Assembly: GCA_021785655.1 (NCBI GenBank)
Contig: JAJYET010000025.1
Span: 1-37,050, forward strand
Direction: 5' to 3'
Source: a bacterium
GTDB lineage: Bacteria; Chloroflexota; Dormibacteria; Aeolococcales; Bog-877
DNA: 37,050 nt
Shown: positions 31,669-37,050 of the stretch, one piece after another
How positions within the stretch are numbered: position 1 is the first letter of the stretch
Layout of the letters: every line of letters starts with the position of its first letter
The notes under the pieces: model-generated
Told to the model about the DNA's origin: nothing
Databases searched by the model: none
What the model saw: the letters and a program-made list of their open reading frames with translations, nothing else
Position numbers and translations under genes: made by a program

Positions 31669-34600
31669 ATGGCGGGCTCGGGCAGGGTATCTCAGATGCC
31701 ATTTGAGGCGCGGCGCTGGCCGGTCTGGCGGCAGGTCACCGGGAAGGACCTCCTGGGGCTGGGGAGGACAGCCACCTCGGCCCTGACCGAGGGGCGCACC
31801 GCACGCACCACCACCGCAGATCGAGTGGCCACCTCGATCTGCCCCTACTGCGCTGTGGGGTGCGGCCAGCTGGTGTACGTCCACGAGGGCGAGGTCACCC
31901 AGATCGAGGGCGACCCGGCCAGCCCGCTGTCGCGCGGGCGCCTCTGCCCCAAGGGAGCGGCCAGCCGGGAGTTGGTCAACAGCCCCTTGCGGGAGCTGAA
32001 GGTGAAATACCGCCGTCCCCACGGGAGCTCGTGGGAGGAGATCTCCCTGGAGTCGGCCATGGACATGATCGCCGACCGGGTCATCGCCACCCGTGATGCC
32101 ACCTTCGAAGAGGTCGACGAACAGGGCCGCCCGCTTCGACGCACGATGGGGATCGCCAGCCTGGGGGGCGCCACCGTCGACAACGAGGAGAACTACCTCT
32201 GGCGCAAGCTGATGGTGGGCCTGGGGGTGGTCCAGGTCGAGAACCAGGCCCGAATATGACACTCCGCCACCGTCCCCGGTCTGGGGGCTTCGTTCGGTAG
32301 GGGCGGCGCCACCACCTTCCCCGGAGACCTCGTGAACTCCGACTGCATCGTGGTGATGGGGTCCAACATGGCGGAATGCCACCCGGTGGCATTCCAGTGG
32401 GTGGTGGAAGCGCAGAAGCGGGGCGGCAAGCTGGTGCACGTCGACCCCCGCTTCACCCGGACCAGCGCCCTGGCCGACCTGCACATCCCCCTCCGGGCGG
32501 GGAGCGACATCGCCTTCCTGGGCGGGCTGATCCGCTACGTCTTGGAGAACCAGCGCTACTTTCGCGACTACGTGGTCAAGTACACCAACGCCGCCACCAT
32601 CATCGACGAACGCTTCCTGGACACCGAGGACCTGGACGGCTTCTTCTCCGGTTGGAATCAGGACCAAGGGATGTACGAGAACCGCACCTGGCAGTACCGC
32701 GGGGGATCGGTCTGGGCGGCGGCCGGACAGCGGACCGCCCCCGCGCCCCAGGGCGACGGTGTCGTGGTGGCTGGCGAGGTCCCCTTCGAGGACCCCAGCC
32801 TGGAGGATCCCCACTGCGTCTTCCAGCTCTTGCGCCGGCACTTCTCCCGGTACACGGAGGAGATGGTGGAGCGCACCTGCGGTGTCCCCGCGGCCCAGTT
32901 TCGGCGGGTGGCGGAGCTGATCTGCGATAGCTCAGGCCCGGAGCGGAGCACCTGCTTCGTGTACGCGGTTGGATGGACCCAGCACACGGTGGGGGTGCAG
33001 TACATCCGCAGCGCGGCGATCCTGCAGCTGCTCTTGGGGAACATGGGCAGACCGGGGGGTGGCATCCTGGCCCTCCGTGGCCACGCCAACATCCAGGGGG
33101 CCACCGACATCGCCACCCTCTTCGACGTCCTTCCCGGCTACCTGCCGATGCCGATGGCGTCGGACTCGACCGACTTGGACGGCTTCTGCCTTCCTCATGG
33201 GGGTGCCGCCGGCGGCTACTGGGGAAATCTCAAGGCCTACCTGGTCTCGCTGCTCAAGGCCTACTGGGGCGATGCCGCCACCCCCGACAACCAATTCGCC
33301 TTCGACCACCTTCCCCGCCTCACCGGGGACCACTCCACCTACCAGAGCACCCTGGGCATGGTGGATGGGGGGGTGAAGGGGTTCTTCGTCCTGGGTGAGA
33401 ACCCAGCCGTGGGCTCCGCCCACGGCACCCTGCACCGCCGGGGGCTGCGCAACCTGGACTGGCTCGTGGTCCGCGACCTGTACGAGATCGAGACCGCGAG
33501 CTTCTGGTACGACTCGCCGGAGGTGGCCGCCGGCGAAGTCCGGAGCGAGGAGATCGGCACCGAGGTGTTCCTCCTGCCCGCCGCGGCCCACACCGAGAAG
33601 GACGGAAGCTTCACCAACACCCAGCGGCTGCTCCAGTGGCATGAGCGGGCCATAGATCCGGCGGGAGACCGGCGGTCCGACCTCTGGTTCGCCTACTGGC
33701 TGGGCCGGCGGATCCGCGAGAAGCTGGCGGGGCGGCACCGAGATCGTGACCGCCCGCTCCTGGACCTCACCTGGGAGTACCCCTTGGAGGGCGAGCAGCA
33801 GGAGCCCAAGGCGGAGGCGGTCCTGAGGGAGATCAGCGGCGTGGCGGCGGACGGAAGCCCGCTCCCCGGTCTGGGGGCGCTGCGCGACGACGGCAGCACC
33901 AGTTCGGGCGCCTGGATCTACTGCGGGGCGTTCGCCGGGGGCCAGAATCAGGCCGCCCGCCGCCGGCCTCATTGGGAGCAGAGCTGGGTGGCGCCGGAGT
34001 GGGGCTGGGCCTGGCCGATGAACCGCAGGGTGCTGTACAACCGGGCGTCGGCCGACCCCTCCGGACAGCCCTGGTCGGAGCGCAAGCGCTACCTCGCCTG
34101 GGACCCGGAGCAGGGGCGTTGGACGGGGCCGGACGTTCCCGACTTCCCCGTCGATCGCGCCCCCACCTACAAGCCGCCGCCCGGCGCGTCGGCCGAGAAC
34201 TCGCTCCCCGGGGACCGGCCGTTCGTCATGCAGGCGGACGGCAGGGGCTGGCTGTTCGCGCCCAGCGGGCTGCTCGATGGCCCGTTACCCACCCACTACG
34301 AGCCACAGGAGTCGGTGACGCGCAATCCCCTCTACGAGCAGGAGGCCAACCCCGCTCGGCAGCGCTTCCTGCGTCCCGACAACCCCTACCACCCGACCGC
34401 CGGAGAGGAGGGCGCGGACCGCTTCCCCTTCGTGATGACCACCTACCGGCTCACCGAGCATCACACCGCTGGAGGAATGAGCCGCTTCCTGACCCGGCTG
34501 AGCCAGCTCCAACCGGAGATGTTCTGCGAGGTGAGCCCTGAGCTGGCCGAGCTTCGGCAGCTCCGGCCCGGTGGGTGGGCGACCATCGTCACGGAGAGAG

Positions 34601-34836
34601 CTTCGATCGAGGCCCGGGTCCTGGTCACCGCCCGCGTCACCCCGCTTCGGGCCCAGGGCCGCCAGGTGCACCAGGTCGGGCTCCCCTACCACTGGGGCAG
34701 CCGCGGGCTGGCGCGGGGCGACTCCGCCAACGACCTCTTCCCCCTGGTCCTGGACCCCAACGTCCACATCCAGGAGGTGAAGGCCGGTACCTGCGACATA
34801 CGGCCCGGTCGGCGCGCGGATCAGGCGCCGTCGTGA
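31669..34836 (+). CDS. fdhA: Formate dehydrogenase catalytic subunit, selenoprotein (TGA = Sec)
   Basis: One 1055-residue molybdopterin enzyme read through an in-frame TGA at 32257-32259 (residue 197). The context ENQARI-U-HSATVPGLGASFGRGGATT matches the active-site Sec/Cys-His of formate dehydrogenases, in which Sec binds Mo or W and oxidises formate to CO2. Upstream is the [4Fe-4S] motif CPYCAVGCGQ with CPKG. Later come IVVMGSNMAECHPVAFQW, VLENQRYFRDYVVKYTNA, FFVLGENPAVGSAHG and the C-terminal molybdopterin-dinucleotide domain. The length equals that of membrane-linked FDH-N/O alpha subunits, but no twin-Arg signal is seen at the N-terminus (MAGSGRVSQMPFEARRW), so the active site may face the cytoplasm. 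Automatic gene calling splits it at the TGA. MPFEARR at 31696 is another start. Confidence 0.95.
32257..32300 (+). promoter_or_regulatory. Bacterial SECIS element
   Basis: Directly after the TGA, CCCC (32274-32277) pairs with GGGG (32283-32286) around the loop GGTCT (32278-32282). The loop sits 18 bases after the TGA, the same loop sequence and distance as in the Escherichia coli fdhF SECIS that binds SelB. Together with the conserved protein reading on both sides this supports selenocysteine insertion. SelB and tRNA-Sec are not in the window. Confidence 0.88.
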
Positions 34837-35654
34837 CCGCTGGTCCGCGGCAAGCGCCAGTGGCTCTGCCGTTGTGGCAGGCCGGGGGAACTCGGATGGG
34901 GTTCTTCACCGACAGCTCGGTCTGCATCGGTTGCAAGGCCTGCGAGGTGGCCTGCAAGGAGTGGAACGGGGTACCCGACTCCAAACCGGCCTGGAGCGGC
35001 AACTCCTACGACAACACGCTCCGGCTGGGGGCCGACAGCTGGCGCCACGTGGCCTTCGTCGAACGGGTCCGCCAGGACGATGCGGCCGGGATGCGGTGGC
35101 TCATGAGCTCCGACGTGTGCAAGCACTGCACCCGGGCCGCCTGTCTCGAGGTCTGCCCGACTGGGGCCATCTTCCGATCTGAGTTCGGGACGGTGGTGGT
35201 TCAGGACGACGTCTGCAACGGTTGTGGCTACTGCGTCGTCGCCTGCCCCTTCGGAGTGATCGAGCGCCGCGAGGATGACGGCCGGGCCTTCAAGTGCACC
35301 CTCTGCTACGACCGGCTCAAGGTCGGGGAGCAGCCCGCCTGTGCCAAGGCTTGCCCGACGGCGTCGATCCAGTTCGGTCCGGTGGACGAGCTGCGAGAGG
35401 CGGCCAGAACCCGACTGGAGCAGGTGCGAGCTCAGCCGGGAGGCGAGGAGGCGCGCCTCTACGGGGCCGACGAGGCGGACGGCGTGGGAGGCTTCGGCGC
35501 CTTCTTCCTCCTGCTCGACCGGCCCGAGGTGTACGGCCTCCCACCCCGGCCGGAGTACCGCCGCCGGGACGTGGTCACCATGTGGGGAGCGGCGTCGGTG
35601 GCCGCCTGGCTGCTGGTGGGCGGCCTGGCCGGAACCTTGAGATGGCGGCGGTAG
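34833..35654 (+). CDS. fdhB: Formate dehydrogenase iron-sulfur subunit
   Basis: A 273-residue electron-transfer subunit carrying four [4Fe-4S] clusters: CIGCKACEVACK, CKHCTRAACLEVCP, CNGCGYCVVACP and CTLC with CAKACP. Near the C-terminus a single membrane helix (MWGAASVAAWLLVGGLAG) ends in a basic tail, as in FdnH-like subunits. GTG 34833 overlaps the stop of the catalytic subunit as GTGA, so translation is coupled. It would take electrons from the Mo/W site of FdhA and pass them to the NrfD-type membrane subunit. Confidence 0.93.
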   Translation: MTAGPRQAPVALPLWQAGGTRMGFFTDSSVCIGCKACEVACKEWNGVPDSKPAWSGNSYDNTLRLGADSWRHVAFVERVRQDDAAGMRWLMSSDVCKHCTRAACLEVCPTGAIFRSEFGTVVVQDDVCNGCGYCVVACPFGVIERREDDGRAFKCTLCYDRLKVGEQPACAKACPTASIQFGPVDELREAARTRLEQVRAQPGGEEARLYGADEADGVGGFGAFFLLLDRPEVYGLPPRPEYRRRDVVTMWGAASVAAWLLVGGLAGTLRWRR

Positions 35655-36556
35655 TGGGGCGCGAGGAGCCCGTGGAGAGGCCGCTGGTGCCCCGGGAGCG
35701 GCCTCGCTCCTACTACGGTCTGCCGATCGTGCGGCGCCCGGCCTGGACCTGGGAGGTGCCCCTCTACTTCTTCACCGGAGGGACCGCCGGTGCCCTGGCC
35801 GCGGTCTCGATCCTGGCCCGCTGGAACGGCCAGCACCGGCTGGGCCGGCGCGCTCGCCGGATGGCGCTGGCGGGAGCGATGGTGAGCCCGGTCCTGCTGA
35901 TCTCGGACCTTGGGCGTCCGGCCCGATTCCTCAACATGCTGAGGGTAGTGCGGCCGACCTCCCCCATGAGCCTTGGGAGCTGGACCCTGGCCGGCTTCGG
36001 GACCGCTCTCGGGATGGCCGAGGCGGCGGATCTGGCCGGCCTCCCGGTGGCGGTGACCGGAACTATGGAGGGGGCGGCGGGCATTCTCGGCCCGATTCTC
36101 GCCAACTACACGGCGGTGCTCCTGGGCGACACCGCCAACCCCATCTGGCGCGGGGGACGTCACCTCCTGCCCTTTGCCTTCTCCGGGAGCTCGCTGGCGG
36201 CCGCGGGCGGAGCGCTCTGCTTGGCCGGCCCGGGGGAGGGAAGCGCAGCGGCCCGCCGGATGGTGGTCGTCGGTACGGCGCTGGAGCAGGCCTCCTTCCT
36301 TGCCATGGAGTCCCAGATGGGGCCGCTCGCAGAGCCCTACCGGACCGGGAGCGGGGGGCGTCTCGCCCGGGCCCACAGGCGGACCTCCTGGGCAGGGGTG
36401 CTGCTGGTGCTCGCCGGAGGACGGAGCCCACTCCTGCACCGGGTTGGGGGAGCTCTCGCCCTGGGGTCCTCCGCCCTCCTGCGTCAGGCCGTCTACCGGG
36501 CGGGGTTCCAGGCCGCGGACGACCCTGGGTATCTGGTGGAGAGCCAGCGGCCCTGA
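35642..36556 (+). CDS. nrfD: NrfD/PsrC-type membrane subunit
   Basis: A 304-residue polytopic protein of the NrfD/PsrC family. After an Arg-rich start, SYYGLPIVRRPAWTWEVPLYFFTGG leads into the first helix, with further hydrophobic segments near residues 65-85, 110-130, 150-165, 180-200 and 240-290. The TWEVPLYFFTGGTAG and ISDLGRPARFLNMLRV segments are family hallmarks. Such subunits anchor the complex and pass electrons to the quinone pool. ATG 35642 lies 13 bases inside the end of fdhB. No cytochrome b subunit (FdnI) is seen, so this is the non-haem type of formate:quinone oxidoreductase. Confidence 0.9.
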   Translation: MAAVVGREEPVERPLVPRERPRSYYGLPIVRRPAWTWEVPLYFFTGGTAGALAAVSILARWNGQHRLGRRARRMALAGAMVSPVLLISDLGRPARFLNMLRVVRPTSPMSLGSWTLAGFGTALGMAEAADLAGLPVAVTGTMEGAAGILGPILANYTAVLLGDTANPIWRGGRHLLPFAFSGSSLAAAGGALCLAGPGEGSAAARRMVVVGTALEQASFLAMESQMGPLAEPYRTGSGGRLARAHRRTSWAGVLLVLAGGRSPLLHRVGGALALGSSALLRQAVYRAGFQAADDPGYLVESQRP

Positions 36557-36985
36557 CGACAGCGGGAGCGGCGCCCGATCCCAGCCCACCCTTGGGCCCG
36601 GGCGGAGGAACTGCAGCCGCACCGCGAGCTGGAGGGCCAGCACCTTGCCGCTGGCGATATGGGAGAGGGATCAGCGGCGCCATCCGCCGCGGGCTGCCTC
36701 ACGGGGGCTCCGCCGGAGCCCTCCTCCGCATCCCGCGTTCGAGCCGCCGCGGGGGGGCTGAAGCGCAGGCAGGCGAGGCGGACAACCCCGCCGAGCGGAT
36801 CGGCTGGTAGAGCGGCTCAACCGGGAGAATCGCCCCGCGGAGCCCAGCGGGCGGCGAGCAGCAGGCACTCCCCCTACGCCGACCACTCCAAAGGCTCAAC
36901 CTGGGTCGAGGGAAGGGGACGGGTCAGGGTTGGGAACTGCTGAGCCGGATAAGACACTAGGCGGCGTACAGGTGTATCATGGGGC
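36557..36985. other. Spacer with possible transposase remnants
   Basis: No intact gene is seen in these 429 bases. Around 36800-36950 one plus-strand frame reads DRLVERLNRENRPAEPSGRR, which resembles the leucine-zipper-like start of IS66-type transposases, but the match is short and no further domain follows. The bases just upstream of the recombinase start (36959-36985) may include the left end of the IS607-type element, although no end repeat can be defined from one side. Confidence 0.35.
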
Positions 36986-36988
36986 GTG

Positions 36989-37050
36989 ATGAAGCTGAGC
37001 GAATGGGCTCGAACCCAGGGTGTTCACCCCCGGACCGCCCTGCGCTGGTT
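36989..37050 (+). mobile_element. IS607-type serine recombinase TnpA, 5' end only
   Basis: The window ends in the first 20 codons of a gene starting ATG 36989 (GTG 36986 is adjacent), reading MKLSEWARTQGVHPRTALRW. This is the MerR-like helix-turn-helix start of IS607-family serine recombinases, where WARxQGVxxxTAxRWF is typical. The serine recombinase domain, and often a TnpB-like nuclease gene, should follow outside the window. The insertion lies downstream of the formate dehydrogenase operon. Confidence 0.78.

Noticed and set aside
32257-32331. A frameshift or nonsense mutation splitting formate dehydrogenase
   Set aside because: The frame is the same on both sides, residues flanking the TGA are conserved, and a SECIS hairpin follows, so selenocysteine explains it better.
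36800-36950. IS66-like transposase fragment
   Set aside because: Only about 20 residues look similar and the rest of the frame is low-complexity, so it is kept only as a note.

Overview
This is a very GC-rich chromosomal segment with bacterial gene architecture: frequent GTG and TTG starts, tightly packed genes, CCA-encoding tRNA genes and several start codons lying almost at the predicted transcription start. The mixture of a primary sigma factor next to dnaG, DrrA/DrrB-type ABC exporters, a ribbon-helix-helix/DUF4097/ABC cluster, a PPOX-fold flavoprotein-like protein and a selenocysteine formate dehydrogenase suggests a soil Terrabacteria lineage (Actinobacteriota, Chloroflexota or, my preferred guess, Candidatus Dormibacterota). 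The lineage call is inference from gene style only.

Left part (1-6037): on the minus strand lie two DrrA/DrrB-like ABC-2 export systems. The first (ATPase 4495-5469, permease 3733-4494) is divergent from a MarR regulator (5510-6037), with three exactly 16-nt-spaced ACTACA boxes between and at the MarR start. The second (ATPase 1986-2786, permease 1199-1960) is followed by a DUF4097 protein (321-1172) and preceded by a ribbon-helix-helix protein (3007-3558) that has a consensus -35, an inverted repeat over its -10 and a start codon at the expected +1.

Centre-left (6445-12695): a coiled-coil/TPR-like protein of unknown role, a stand-alone RapZ C-terminal domain protein, then a minus-strand run etfB-etfA-FHA protein-small membrane protein-HNH nuclease. 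The FHA protein looks like a CpaF/TadA-type secretion ATPase that has lost its Walker A motif.

Centre (12824-25488): tRNA-Asp, a methyltransferase, a PPOX-like protein, an M20 amidohydrolase, a heavily frameshifted patatin pseudogene, an HD-domain protein, tRNA-Ser, an arsenate reductase-like protein, a small HIHH membrane protein, an HTH/coiled-coil protein, dnaG, rpoD, an S9 peptidase and tRNA-Asn.

Right part (25489-37050): a NifX-like small protein, a lipoprotein, a third ABC-2 exporter, a YihY-family membrane protein, HMG-CoA lyase and a formate dehydrogenase operon. The operon encodes a catalytic subunit read through an in-frame TGA (32257-32259) as selenocysteine, with a textbook SECIS hairpin directly after it, then a four-cluster ferredoxin-like subunit and an NrfD-type membrane subunit. 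It would oxidise formate and feed electrons to the membrane quinone pool. The window ends in the first codons of an IS607-type serine recombinase. The most notable items are the selenoprotein, the pseudo-ATPase operon and the solo RapZ domain; I see no CRISPR array or phage.
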